Below, piece after piece: positions 9,356 through 18,074 of a stretch of DNA of 64,000 nucleotides (the first letter of the stretch is position 1; each line of letters begins with the position of its first letter). The stretch comes from CBDCWQ01 sp965223435 (GTDB taxonomy: Bacteria > Myxococcota > Kuafuiibacteriia > Kuafuiibacteriales > Kuafuiibacteriaceae). Under the pieces are notes generated by a model that was not told where the DNA came from, searched no databases, and saw only the letters and a list, made by a program, of their open reading frames with translations. The stretch spans positions 248,001 to 312,000 of the forward strand of contig CBDCWQ010000001.1 in NCBI GenBank assembly GCA_965223435.1, given 5' to 3'. Both the position numbers and the translations under genes were made by a program.

Positions 9356-10270
9356 ATGGAACGCCGCGTGGCCGAATTATTGGGTGTTTGGACGATTTCG
9401 ATCTCACTGCTAGGCGCATGCGCAACCTCACGCTCCGCGCATAATCCGGACCCATCCTGGCGACAAGTGAGTCAGCTGGTCGGCGAGTCGCGCACTGGAG
9501 ATGACGACGCTTTTGCCGAAGTTCTGGCTGCGTGGACGGCCGCCGAGGTAGGGCCCGAAACCATCGATCGTGTTTCGCATGCCTTGTCGAGGGGGCAATC
9601 GTTCCAATCGAGCGACCCGTACCAGCGGATCGCGCGCGCTCTTGAAGCTTGGCACGAAAAGGGTGCTCATATGCCTCGTGGCCGATGCATGCAAGCCCTG
9701 AAGAACTTCGTCGGTCTGTTCCAATCCGCCCGCATTGCGTTGGCGAGCTCCGAGCACAGTTTTGATGCGCCTACAGTTCGGGCGGTATTGGCGTTGTCAA
9801 AGCGACTGCGCGGTCGGGGCACTTTGCTTCACGCCATCATGGGTTTTTCCCTGCTCGAGGACGTGATCGAATGGAGCAGTGCTCGTGGACTCCAACCAGC
9901 CTCGACCCTTACGGGGCATCGAGCCATGGATCGCGAACTGGCGCTTGTTGTCGCGCGCGAACACGTTTGCTTGACGGAGGATGTCGAGCATAACGTGAAG
10001 ACCGATGCGAATCCGATCGCGACCACGGAACAGCTGGACGCAGCGCGCCACGTCTTCGCACAGAAAATCCTTACTTTTGCGCAAGAGCCCATTACTTTCG
10101 CGAACATGATGAAACACGGAGACTTTCGGCCGACCTCGGCTTCACAAAACCCATTGCTCGAAGTGCTCGGCTTTGATGCCCGTCCACATCTGGAGCGGGT
10201 CAAAAAAATCGATCAAAAGCTGGTTGCCTATCTTAGGGACGGACCTCAACCAAAAGAGGCTAAGCGATGA
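9356..10270 (+). CDS. Lipoprotein of unknown function
   Basis: A 304-aa protein starting MERRVAELLGVWTISISLLGAC, with a lipobox (LGAC|ATS) near residue 22, so it is predicted to be a lipoprotein. The rest is largely helical and charged with no family I recognise; a few His/Asp/Glu residues (REHVCLTEDVEHN) do not form a known motif. The frame is open upstream to 9227, but that part overlaps repeat A and carries no signal peptide, so ATG 9356 is preferred; the Shine-Dalgarno is weak. It is followed on the same strand by the VWA lipoprotein gene, and both sit between repeats A and B, which suggests they moved or were duplicated together. Confidence 0.6.
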   Translation: MERRVAELLGVWTISISLLGACATSRSAHNPDPSWRQVSQLVGESRTGDDDAFAEVLAAWTAAEVGPETIDRVSHALSRGQSFQSSDPYQRIARALEAWHEKGAHMPRGRCMQALKNFVGLFQSARIALASSEHSFDAPTVRAVLALSKRLRGRGTLLHAIMGFSLLEDVIEWSSARGLQPASTLTGHRAMDRELALVVAREHVCLTEDVEHNVKTDANPIATTEQLDAARHVFAQKILTFAQEPITFANMMKHGDFRPTSASQNPLLEVLGFDARPHLERVKKIDQKLVAYLRDGPQPKEAKR

Positions 10271-10484
10271 TCTTCAGTCGCATGATACCCGATGATTTTC
10301 CGGGTTTCATCGTAACTTTGGCCACGCAGGTGTGTTTGAGATTTACGGGCCTTGCAAGAGAAGCATAACGGGTGTGTCCGCGGACACTTTTTGCAGCTCA
10401 AAAAAAGGAAACCTTCCTCCAATTTCCCGCAAACCGGCGTTTGAGGGTTGCCATGAGGTGCGCCCTTTTCCACACTCAAGGGCA

Positions 10485-12089
10485 ATGCTTCAAATGTGTC
10501 AGCCCTGTCGCGTTCGGTATTCCGGGTTTTTCTGCGCTTATCTGGTGACATCGTCTCTGGGACCATGGGCCTGCTCATCGGGGACTCGGTTGGAGGAGAT
10601 GGTCAAAGTTCCTGATGGGTTTCAGATCGTGGAGGACACCCACGTGGTTGGGACAGCAACATCGAGTGTCGCATGCGTGCAGCTGCAAGATCGGGATGGG
10701 CGCGCCATCGTGGGCTTTTGTCCAGAAGAGAACACGGACCTCACCGACCTGCTTTTGGGGCGCAATCAAGAGGCGTCTTTTGCTCATTTTGGTAATGTTT
10801 CTGGTCTCCGTGAGCGGATTGCGTTGTACATCCCTTGCGACGAAAAAAAGAATGCCATCAAGGTGTGTCCTGGCGCTGATGCCCTGAGCGATGTGAGGCT
10901 TGATTGCGAGGGACCGGAACTCCTGACGGCCAGAAACAGAAAGGCGGGCGCCTACAGTTTTGATAATGCTGCGAACCGGCGGGGCAAAGAGGACTGCCAG
11001 ATCAGTGCGCCGGTCGAGTCTTTCAGTACCGGCGCAATCGCGACGAGCATGAATCTTGGTGGTCCGATAGACATCTTGTTCGTGGTCGACAACTCCGGTT
11101 CCATGGAGGATGAACAGACGCGTCTTGCTCAAGGCTTTGAACGATTTGTGAGTGCCATGCCTGAAGACAGCGATTACCGGATTGCGGTTGTGACGACCGA
11201 TCACTTCAACGAGCTCGAGCAAGCAGGTACGACCAGTTTGGTGCATTCGACGGAATGGCCCTACGAGGTTAAGGAGCAATCTAGTAAGACGTGCACGGTC
11301 TTAGACGATACGCCGCGCGGCTGTTTTCGAGGCCGCCCAGATTTGAAGATCGTGGACTCACAAACCATGGATATAGCGACTCAGATTGCGGTTTTTGCGG
11401 AAAACGTCCAAGTGGGGACGTGCGGAAGCGGTTTCGAGCAGGGACTCAACGCTATGATGACCGCACTGAGGCAGATGACAAACGCGTGCAACGACGGATT
11501 CTTGCGCGAGGAAGCCAAACTGGCCATTGTTTTTGTCTCCGACGAGGACGACGGATCATGTAGCCATGACGACTGCAGATCTGGGGAAACGACAGCGACA
11601 TCCGTCGACACCTTTGTTGAACAAATCCTAGAGTTTAAACCGTACGATCAGATTCGTGTTGCAGCTGTGGTCGGCTCCGAAAACGGAGAAGCCGCGAACT
11701 GCAGCGAGAGTCGGGGGGCCGATTGTGGCCGCTCTGTGTGTGAGGAGGCATCTCGCCTTGAAGGCAGTCGCATGAGTTGCCTACGTGGCGGTTGTCCGGA
11801 TAACGAGATATGCTATCGGGGTGAATGCCGAAACGCGGAGACACCTTTTTTCGGTCCAGAAGTCTGTCCTTTGTGCGCTTTTTATCCTGTTGAGGACTGT
11901 TGTTCCGCGGTGGCGGGTGGTCGATATATCGACTTTGCAAAAAAGATGGAGCTCAAGATTATCCAGGCTGATACCAGGCTTGTTCCGACAGCCTGTCGAG
12001 GCAATGGACCGGCAGTGTGTGCAATCGATTCTATTTGTCAGACTGATCTTGGCGACACGCTTGCACGCATCGCCAAGATCATGCTTTGA
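10485..12089 (+). CDS. VWA-domain lipoprotein
   Basis: A 534-aa protein. A hydrophobic leader ends at a probable lipobox (GPWAC|SSG). The von Willebrand factor A domain begins near residue 196 (DILFVVDNSGSMEDEQ) with an intact DxSxS metal-ion-dependent adhesion site, and continues past IVFVSDEDDGSC, a style common in myxobacterial secreted VWA proteins. The C-terminal ~130 residues are Cys-rich (CGRSVCEEA, CPDNEICYRGEC, CPLC, EDCC) and probably disulfide-bonded. VWA domains bind protein ligands through a divalent metal; the partner is unknown. ATG 10485 has AAGG a few bases upstream; the frame is open to 10332, but those residues are not signal-like. The gene ends 11 bases before repeat B. 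Confidence 0.75.
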   Translation: MLQMCQPCRVRYSGFFCAYLVTSSLGPWACSSGTRLEEMVKVPDGFQIVEDTHVVGTATSSVACVQLQDRDGRAIVGFCPEENTDLTDLLLGRNQEASFAHFGNVSGLRERIALYIPCDEKKNAIKVCPGADALSDVRLDCEGPELLTARNRKAGAYSFDNAANRRGKEDCQISAPVESFSTGAIATSMNLGGPIDILFVVDNSGSMEDEQTRLAQGFERFVSAMPEDSDYRIAVVTTDHFNELEQAGTTSLVHSTEWPYEVKEQSSKTCTVLDDTPRGCFRGRPDLKIVDSQTMDIATQIAVFAENVQVGTCGSGFEQGLNAMMTALRQMTNACNDGFLREEAKLAIVFVSDEDDGSCSHDDCRSGETTATSVDTFVEQILEFKPYDQIRVAAVVGSENGEAANCSESRGADCGRSVCEEASRLEGSRMSCLRGGCPDNEICYRGECRNAETPFFGPEVCPLCAFYPVEDCCSAVAGGRYIDFAKKMELKIIQADTRLVPTACRGNGPAVCAIDSICQTDLGDTLARIAKIML

Positions 12090-12100
12090 GTTTCTACTCT

Positions 12101-12352
12101 GCAACAGGGCCTTCCGGGTCTCCCCAGTTGCTCGCCCAAATCACCTTCGTGCCATCTGGCGACACAGAGCCATGCTGCTCCGTCAGGTATCCGTTTTGGG
12201 CAGAATTGGTTTGAACGAGGCGCACAGTCTCCATGCTTCCGTCCAACTTCACCGCAATGATTTCGTCGGAATAGGGCAGCCACGGTGCCTCTCTTGGCCC
12301 CTTATAGGTGACATGGGCCCAGCCCGGCCGGGCAGTATTTCGGGTCGAAGTT
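12101..12352 (-). repeat. Repeat B: second orphan copy of the same 3' coding end
   Basis: About 250 bases closely matching 17823-18074, which encodes the last ~85 residues of the 1316-aa lipoprotein, read leftward. The copy lacks the natural stop and 3' flank seen in repeats A and C: its left edge abuts the end of the VWA gene and its right edge coincides with the stop codon of the aldo/keto reductase gene. It is a rearrangement remnant, not a functional gene. Confidence 0.85.
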
Positions 12353-13376
12353 ACCAGCGGCCCTGAATTCCCTTCATGAAGGAATAGGGGTACCCAACTT
12401 CGAATGCGCTGGCAGCATCGAGTTTGTCGTGGGCCTCTGAATCGAGGGCGAGTTCGGCAGCCTTGAGGTTGTCATCAAGCTGAGCCGGTGTTCGGGCACC
12501 GAAAATCACGGATGTAACGGTAGGCTTTTGGAGAAGCCAAGAAAGCGCAACCTGGGCTGGCGATGCATCAATACGATGAGCGACTTCACGCAGGGCGGCC
12601 ATGATTCTCCAATTTCGTTCCGTATCCATTTTAATAATCCGATCGCCCCACTGCTCCAGGCGACTGCCCTTTGGCCTGGCTTGGTCTTTTTTGTATTTTC
12701 CGGAAAGGAAACCGCCCGCAAGCGGTGACCAGGGAAGCAGGCTGAGACCAAATTTTTCGCATGCGGGAATATGTTCGCGCTCCAAGCCCCGTTCGACTAA
12801 GTTGTATTGGGCTTGGAGACTGACATATCGATGGAGACTATGCGCGCGACTGAGAAAAAGGCTCTCGACAAGGCGATAGGCTGTATAGTTGCTGCATCCG
12901 ATGTACAAAACCTTGCCTTGGTGAACCAAGTCATCGAGGGCGCGCAGCGTCTCTTCTTCTGGGCTGTCAAGATCCTGCATATGGATCTGATAAAGGTCGA
13001 TGCGGTCCGTCTGGAGGCGCCGTAGGCTATCCTCGACTGTCCGCATGATTCGGTATCTAGATGCACCGGTACCATTTGGCCCCTGCGACATACGAAAACG
13101 GCATTTTGTGGCCAAAATGACGTCGTTCCGTTTTTGGTCCTTCTTGAACCACTTTCCGATCACGCGCTCCGTAAGCCCGTCTTGACCATAAACATCAGCG
13201 GTGTCGAAAAAGTTGATCCCTGCGTCGAGTGCACGGTTCATAATGGAAAACGAAGTGGCCTCGGTGCAGCCCACATTGTGCATGAATGAGTTTTCGTCGG
13301 CTTCTCCGAAAGTCATGGTTCCCAGACAGAGGGAAGAAACTTTGAGGCCGCTCGGGCCAAGACTCCGATATTCCAT
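12351..13376 (-). CDS. Aldo/keto reductase
   Basis: A 341-aa cytosolic NAD(P)H-dependent oxidoreductase of the AKR superfamily. It begins MEYRSLGPSGLKVSSLCLGTMTFGE, the usual family opening. The catalytic tetrad is visible: Asp and Tyr in FFDTADVYG, Lys in LATKCRF and His in LYQIHMQD. The C-terminal cofactor-binding stretch (TSVIFGARTPAQLDDN) is complete, and the length is typical. ATG 13376 is chosen over an upstream GTG/ATG because homology starts there. The substrate is unknown. The last codons touch repeat B, so the 3' boundary of the gene was also a rearrangement breakpoint, although the protein looks full length. Confidence 0.88.
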   Translation of the reverse strand: MEYRSLGPSGLKVSSLCLGTMTFGEADENSFMHNVGCTEATSFSIMNRALDAGINFFDTADVYGQDGLTERVIGKWFKKDQKRNDVILATKCRFRMSQGPNGTGASRYRIMRTVEDSLRRLQTDRIDLYQIHMQDLDSPEEETLRALDDLVHQGKVLYIGCSNYTAYRLVESLFLSRAHSLHRYVSLQAQYNLVERGLEREHIPACEKFGLSLLPWSPLAGGFLSGKYKKDQARPKGSRLEQWGDRIIKMDTERNWRIMAALREVAHRIDASPAQVALSWLLQKPTVTSVIFGARTPAQLDDNLKAAELALDSEAHDKLDAASAFEVGYPYSFMKGIQGRW

Positions 13377-13613
13377 GCGCGCACGCTCGCCGCTTGGGAC
13401 CAACGGTGTCAATCAACGCAAACGCTGCAGGCTTCTCTGAGAAACCCTAAGGTGTTCACAGGAGATGGCCACCGGTTGGGGTGAAAAGAATCAACACGGG
13501 CCCTCTGTGCCAACGAACGTGAGACAGTAACCTGTTCCGAAATTAGAGAGTCAGTTGTCGTTGTCGTAGACGACCTACTCGTCCGCACCCGTGTGATCCA
13601 TAGCACATCGTGA

Positions 13614-13650
13614 ACCTCCAGGAGGTGGTGGGGGTGCGGGGGAGGAGGAG
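13614..13650 (+). repeat. Palindrome and G-run tract in the IS leader
   Basis: ACCTCCAGGAGGT (13614-13626) is a perfect palindrome about a central A. It runs into a purine tract (13621-13650) with at least two runs of five G and several GG pairs, which could fold as a G-quadruplex on the + strand. It lies about 60 bases upstream of orfA and could affect transposase expression or block read-through. Confidence 0.45.
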
Positions 13651-13709
13651 ACTACAAACCTGTGACCAGGTTGTTGGTGACCTGTGGAGAGCGGAGATGA
13701 GATTGTGAA

Positions 13710-14129
13710 ATGCAGATGGCAATCAAGAAGAATGGTAAAGCCGATCCGGAAGTTTTAGAGCGGCCGAAACGTCGGACCTTCACGGCCGAGTACAAGATGA
13801 AGATTCTCAGGGAGATCGATGGGTGCAAGGAAGCCGGTGAGATCGGCGCTCTCCTTCGGAGGGAGGGGCTCTACTCATCGACGATCACCCATTGGCGTAA
13901 ACAGCGGGACAACGGTGCTTTCGTCGGGCTTGGACCCAAGAAGCGGGGCCGTAAGCCAGGGCGACGAAAGGACCCGATGGTGGTCGAAAATGATCGGCTC
14001 CGTCGGGAAAATGCTCGGCTTCAGCAGAAGCTTGGACAGGCTGAGGCGATCATCGAGATCCAAAAAAAAGTCTCGCAGGTTCTGGGGATTCCGCTGAAGA
14101 CGATCGACGAAGAAGGGAGCGAATCATGA
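13710..14129 (+). CDS. IS3-family transposase OrfA
   Basis: A 139-aa DNA-binding subunit. The HTH region (RRTFTAEYKMKILREID...GEIGALLRREGLYSSTITHW) is typical of the IS3/IS911 OrfA group. It is followed by a basic linker (KKRGRKPGRR) and a leucine-zipper-like coiled coil (ENDRLRRENARLQQKLGQAE, about 95-125) used for multimerisation. The stop codon overlaps the start of orfB as ATGA. OrfB therefore appears to be made by translational coupling, although a programmed frameshift fusion as in other IS3 elements is still possible. Confidence 0.88.
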   Translation: MQMAIKKNGKADPEVLERPKRRTFTAEYKMKILREIDGCKEAGEIGALLRREGLYSSTITHWRKQRDNGAFVGLGPKKRGRKPGRRKDPMVVENDRLRRENARLQQKLGQAEAIIEIQKKVSQVLGIPLKTIDEEGSES

Positions 14130-15163
14130 ACGCAGCCACCGAGTTTACCAAGGGCAACTCAATCGCCAAAGCCCCGCTGTGCGCAGCACTCGCGATTCCC
14201 CGGGCAACCCTCTACCGTCGCCTCGATCCAAAGGTGACAGTTGAGCGACCTCGGCCCACTCCTGCGCGAGCCCTTCGTCCTGAAGAGCGACAGTCTGTGC
14301 TCGCTGTTCTTCATAGCGATCGGTTTGTCGATAAGGCGCCAACAGAGGTATATGCCACGCTTTTAGATGAAAGAAAGTACCTGTGCTCGGTCCGAACGAT
14401 GTATCGGATTCTCGCCGCGAACGAGGAGGTGCGCGAACGCCGCGATCAGCTTCGTCATCCGGCGTATGCCAAGCCGGAGCTGCTTGCCACGTCGCCCAAC
14501 GAACTATGGTCGTGGGACATAACCAAGCTGCTCGGCCCCGAGAAATGGACCTACTACTACCTGTACGTCATGCTCGACGTGTACAGTCGATACGTGGTCG
14601 GCTGGATGGTGGCAAATCGTGAATCGGGTACACTGGCCAAGCGTTTTATCAAGGAGACCCTGCAAAAGCAGATGATCGAACCAAACCAACTCACTATTCA
14701 CGCTGATCGGGGCACGTCCATGCGCAGCAAGCCAGTCGCCCTACTCATGGCCGATCTTGGCGTCACGAAGACACATAGTCGTCCGTACACCTCCACGGAC
14801 AATCCGTTCTCGGAGGCGCACTTCAAAACGATGAAGTACCGACCGGAGTTTCCGGAGCGTTTCGGGTGCCTGGAAGACGCCAGGCTTTTCTGCCGCACAT
14901 TCTTTGCCTGGTACAATGACGAACACCGTCACTCGGGTCTGGCTCTTCTCACGCCCAGCGACATTCACCACGGTCGCACAGACACCGTGCTCAACGTGCG
15001 CCAGAAGGCGCTACTTAAGGCCTACGAAGCGAAGCCAGAACGCTTTGTTCATGGCCCACCACGCGTGGCACATCCGCCGCAAGAGGTCTGGATCAACAAC
15101 CCAGCACTCGCGGCCTCACATCAAAAACCAACCGAGCAGTCGCAAGAGGAGGTGCTACACTAA
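14126..15163 (+). CDS. IS3-family transposase OrfB (DDE integrase)
   Basis: A 345-aa catalytic subunit with an HTH_21-like segment (about 50-105) and an rve integrase core. The acidic triad is intact: Asp in NELWSWDITKL, Asp in TIHADRGTSM and Glu in TDNPFSEAHFKTMKYRPEFP, the last also showing the family's K residue. It catalyses strand transfer as a figure-eight/circle-forming transposase. Length and motifs suggest it is active. It starts inside the orfA stop (ATGA). Confidence 0.92.
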   Translation: MNAATEFTKGNSIAKAPLCAALAIPRATLYRRLDPKVTVERPRPTPARALRPEERQSVLAVLHSDRFVDKAPTEVYATLLDERKYLCSVRTMYRILAANEEVRERRDQLRHPAYAKPELLATSPNELWSWDITKLLGPEKWTYYYLYVMLDVYSRYVVGWMVANRESGTLAKRFIKETLQKQMIEPNQLTIHADRGTSMRSKPVALLMADLGVTKTHSRPYTSTDNPFSEAHFKTMKYRPEFPERFGCLEDARLFCRTFFAWYNDEHRHSGLALLTPSDIHHGRTDTVLNVRQKALLKAYEAKPERFVHGPPRVAHPPQEVWINNPALAASHQKPTEQSQEEVLH

Positions 15164-15346
15164 ATTCAAACAGGGACTGTCTCAAACTCGTTGACACGTT
15201 CCGGGGCGCTTGGATACCCGATGGGTGCGGAACGTCCCGCGACATCCCGCGTGTGGGTGGTTGTTGGAAGTTACATTTCAGCGATTTTTCTGGTCACCGG
15301 AATCACCTGTTCCGCGATTGGCCTCTATTGGCCTCAACCAGAGCGC

Positions 15347-17044
15347 TTAGTCCTTGGCGTCAGGCTTGACGACCGATACGAGGAGGTCGGACTCCCACAC
15401 TGTACATCGCGGGAATAACTCAGCCGGCAGATCGAGCGTAGGCATCGAACCATCGAATTTCAGCTCTTTCTCCGTTTCCGGTGTGATCTCTGGAACGCCA
15501 AAAAAGTATCTGACCCGTCCGTCTTCGCGACGGAGCTCGAACTCTGCACTCGTAAATGTGTTGGGAATAAAGGCCATGCGGGAACGTACAAATCGGTCGC
15601 CGGCCGGTGCTGCCCACTTGTCGAAGGCTGAGGCCGCGATATGGCGGTCGCCAAAAGATCTTGCCCAAATCGTGGCCTTTTGATCAGCCCAAGTGTAGCC
15701 GTCATCCGGATTTTCTACGAAACCACATGCCACCTGGAGTCCCAGCTGGGTGTCTTCGGATACGGACGGTTCAACATTGAGTCGGAAACGGAAGCTCTCA
15801 CCCTCAAGGATGGGCTGGGCCGAGACGGCTCCACCCCACACGCCGTTTTCGGGACGAAAAATTCCGCCCTCGTGTACCTCCAAATCTTCCACGGAATCCC
15901 AAAACGCGAGCGCCTCTTGTTTCTCCTCCTCCACGACGAGAACCAGATCGCCCACCTCAAACACCGGATCAATGACCGTAGCGACCGGCGCGAGATCGGA
16001 CCATCGGGCAGCAACAATCTTACCCTCATGACTAAATTGGCCATTGTCAACGTAGTAGTAAATCCTGTCCGCCTCTGCATCAACCACAAAGATTTTGAAC
16101 GGCACGTCGTCATGCACGATTTCCGTCGCGCCCGTCGTCCGGTCGACAGAAAGAATTCGACGACTGCGCTCAGAGCGCGGAATTTCACCGCCTCCGTCCG
16201 TACGGGTCGGATCATTTTCCACTACGAGCAATTGGTCCAAAAATGCACTATGGTGGAGGCTGGAAAGGCTCGCACCCGAGCTTAAAAAGGTTTCGGCGTT
16301 GGCCGTGGTCGCCTTATACAGCACCTCAGCTTTGGGCTCGGCTTCATTCATGTCAACAACCATAATGAGCTCGTGTGATTGTTCGATCTCGGTCACCGAA
16401 AGAAGCGCGTAGACCACGTTCCTTGCATGGTCGATGACCAGGCCTGACGTACGATAAAACTGGTGCTCATCCTCGGACAAGAGGTCCGGAGGAATCAACG
16501 ATATTGCGGGCGTCTGCAGGCCGTCCGAGAGTCGAACACTCCTCAAAAAGATTTCGAGTTTGGGCGAGTTGTAATCCGTCTCGGCCCAATAGAGGACCCT
16601 CGTCTTTGTATTGAGTTTCGGCCCGACATTGGCCCCAATATCAATCTCTACGTCGGCCAATGCGGGATCTGTAGGTTGGATGAGCTCAAGCTCGGTCAAC
16701 GAGTAGCTCTGAAGGCCTCTCGCAGCGGCCGCACTTGTAATGACACGGTTCTCCTCGAAATCAACTGCGAACCCAACCATGGACGGGTCCTCTGCGGTCT
16801 GATAGTTGGAGCCGTCGATACCAACCCGAAATAGGTCGTGGTGGCCATCGCTTCCAAAAAGATTCCAGTACAATGACTTCGGCGTTCTCGCATCGGTGTC
16901 TGCCGCGGAGCTCTGATCGAGTTGTCCATTCTCCGATCCACAACTCGTGAGTGCGATCGAAGCGCAGGCCCCAACCGCAAAAATCCAAGCAGAACCCCAG
17001 TATCTACTCCTTCGAGTCGAGGGGCTTATTCTTTTTGCAATCAT
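15347..17044 (-). CDS. Lipoprotein with beta-propeller-like repeats, unknown function
   Basis: A 565-aa predicted lipoprotein (signal ending ASIALTSC|GSEN). The start ATG at 17044 is set by AGGAGA (17050-17055) six bases upstream. The N-terminal ~380 residues contain recurring strand-turn units (SLYWNLFGSDGHHDLFRVGIDG, RVLYWAETD, RIYYYVDNG) reminiscent of YWTD-type beta-propellers. The C-terminal ~180 residues are a separate beta-rich domain. No catalytic motif is recognised. It lies between the IS element and the 1316-aa lipoprotein gene, and a 12-bp palindrome upstream may be an operator. Confidence 0.65.
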   Translation of the reverse strand: MIAKRISPSTRRSRYWGSAWIFAVGACASIALTSCGSENGQLDQSSAADTDARTPKSLYWNLFGSDGHHDLFRVGIDGSNYQTAEDPSMVGFAVDFEENRVITSAAAARGLQSYSLTELELIQPTDPALADVEIDIGANVGPKLNTKTRVLYWAETDYNSPKLEIFLRSVRLSDGLQTPAISLIPPDLLSEDEHQFYRTSGLVIDHARNVVYALLSVTEIEQSHELIMVVDMNEAEPKAEVLYKATTANAETFLSSGASLSSLHHSAFLDQLLVVENDPTRTDGGGEIPRSERSRRILSVDRTTGATEIVHDDVPFKIFVVDAEADRIYYYVDNGQFSHEGKIVAARWSDLAPVATVIDPVFEVGDLVLVVEEEKQEALAFWDSVEDLEVHEGGIFRPENGVWGGAVSAQPILEGESFRFRLNVEPSVSEDTQLGLQVACGFVENPDDGYTWADQKATIWARSFGDRHIAASAFDKWAAPAGDRFVRSRMAFIPNTFTSAEFELRREDGRVRYFFGVPEITPETEKELKFDGSMPTLDLPAELFPRCTVWESDLLVSVVKPDAKD

Positions 17045-17661
17045 AATTATCTCCTGATTCGATGCGCGACGGAGGTCATCGTGCGGTGCATTCTCTATAA
17101 TATTGTGTTCCACGACGACACCGTTCCGTGTCGCCTCCGGCGTCACGAACACATGCGCATGTTTCATTATCATCAGATGGCCCCTTGTTGTCCAACGAAC
17201 CTTCTCGTTTCATGAACCCGGTCGCAACCCGTTCAAGAACTTGTCACATCGCGTAGAAGAATAGATGGTTCGTGAATTTGTCGCACCTTGCTAGAAACGA
17301 ACTCAAGTCCGATCGCTTACGTGAATACTCTATCGTGACTCAAAGGCCGTCAACGAATCTGACGATCATGGCAACACAAACAGCATCGGCCACACTCGTT
17401 CACACCGGCACGGTGGCGTTCGGTAGTCTTGAAGTTCCGGACGATACCGGTTCAAATTCAATGCTTCCGTGTCTCACATCTATAGGCTCCACATGGCCAA
17501 AAAGACGTTGCGGTTTTGCGCCGGGATCACTTCGTTGCTTGATACAAACGGAACGACCTCCAGCGACCATTTCCGAGGAGACGACACTCGCCTTTCCGAA
17601 GGATGAAGCCAATTTTGTGCAGGCTGAAAGCCTCGAAGGCGGCAACCCCGCTACCGGACCC
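17045..17661. other. Intergenic region with a 12-bp palindrome
   Basis: About 620 bases without a convincing gene; the short open frames here have no family resemblance. ACATGCGCATGT (17151-17162) is a perfect 12-bp palindrome about 110 bases upstream of the lipoprotein start and could bind a dimeric regulator. AT-rich TATTAT/TATAGA sequence near 17090-17105 (leftward) could be its -10 region, but no clear -35 was found. Confidence 0.45.
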
Positions 17662-18074
17662 GGCTCGGAAAACTCGAGCCAAAGATTGACAACATGTGCA
17701 TTGTAGCTACGCGCTGTGGGAGATAATGCAGGATATTATTTGAAAAGGAGGCTATCGTCGACAACGAGGGCCTGAGCAGGCGCCCCAAAAATTAGCGTTC
17801 ACACAGATCGACCACATAGGACGCAACATGGCCTTCGGGATCTCCCCAGTTGCTCGCCCAAATCACCTTCGTGCCGTCTGGCGACACAGAGCCATGCTGC
17901 TCCGTCAGGTATCCGTTTTGGGCAGAATTGGTTTGAACGATGCGCACGGTCTCCATGCTTCCGTCCAACTTCACCGCAATAATTTCGTCGGAATAGGGCA
18001 GCCACGGTGCCTCCCTTGGCCCCTTATAGGTGACATAGGCCCAGCCCGGCCGGGCAGTATTTCGGGTCGAAGTG
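17662..18074 (-). repeat. Repeat C: parental copy of the dispersed 3'-end repeat
   Basis: The intact copy. 17662-17961 matches repeat A (8934-9232) and 17823-18074 matches repeat B (12101-12352), all in the same orientation. The segment covers the last ~95 codons of the 1316-aa lipoprotein gene plus 130 bases downstream. The conserved 3' flank in A and C shows that DNA, not only protein, was copied. Confidence 0.85.

Larger units (their letters stand above)
13533..15197 (+). mobile_element. IS3-family insertion sequence
   Basis: The element carries orfA and orfB of an IS3-type transposase. Candidate ends are TGTTCCGAAATTAGAGAGTC at 13533 and, on the other strand, TGTCAACGAGTTTGAGACAG ending at 15197. 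They share the TG tip and a gapped TTxGAGA core, so they are imperfect inverted repeats at best. No convincing 3-4 bp target duplication flanks them. The coding content is certain, but the exact ends are not. Confidence 0.7.

Noticed and set aside
13409..13606. Small leftward frame in the aldo/keto reductase upstream region
   Set aside because: Spans the proposed IS left end and has no family character.
13530..15200. Target-site duplication of the IS3 element
   Set aside because: Bases flanking the proposed ends (ACC and CGT) do not match; the element ends remain uncertain.
17272..17706. 144-codon rightward open frame
   Set aside because: No recognisable composition or family, and it runs into repeat C; judged a chance frame.
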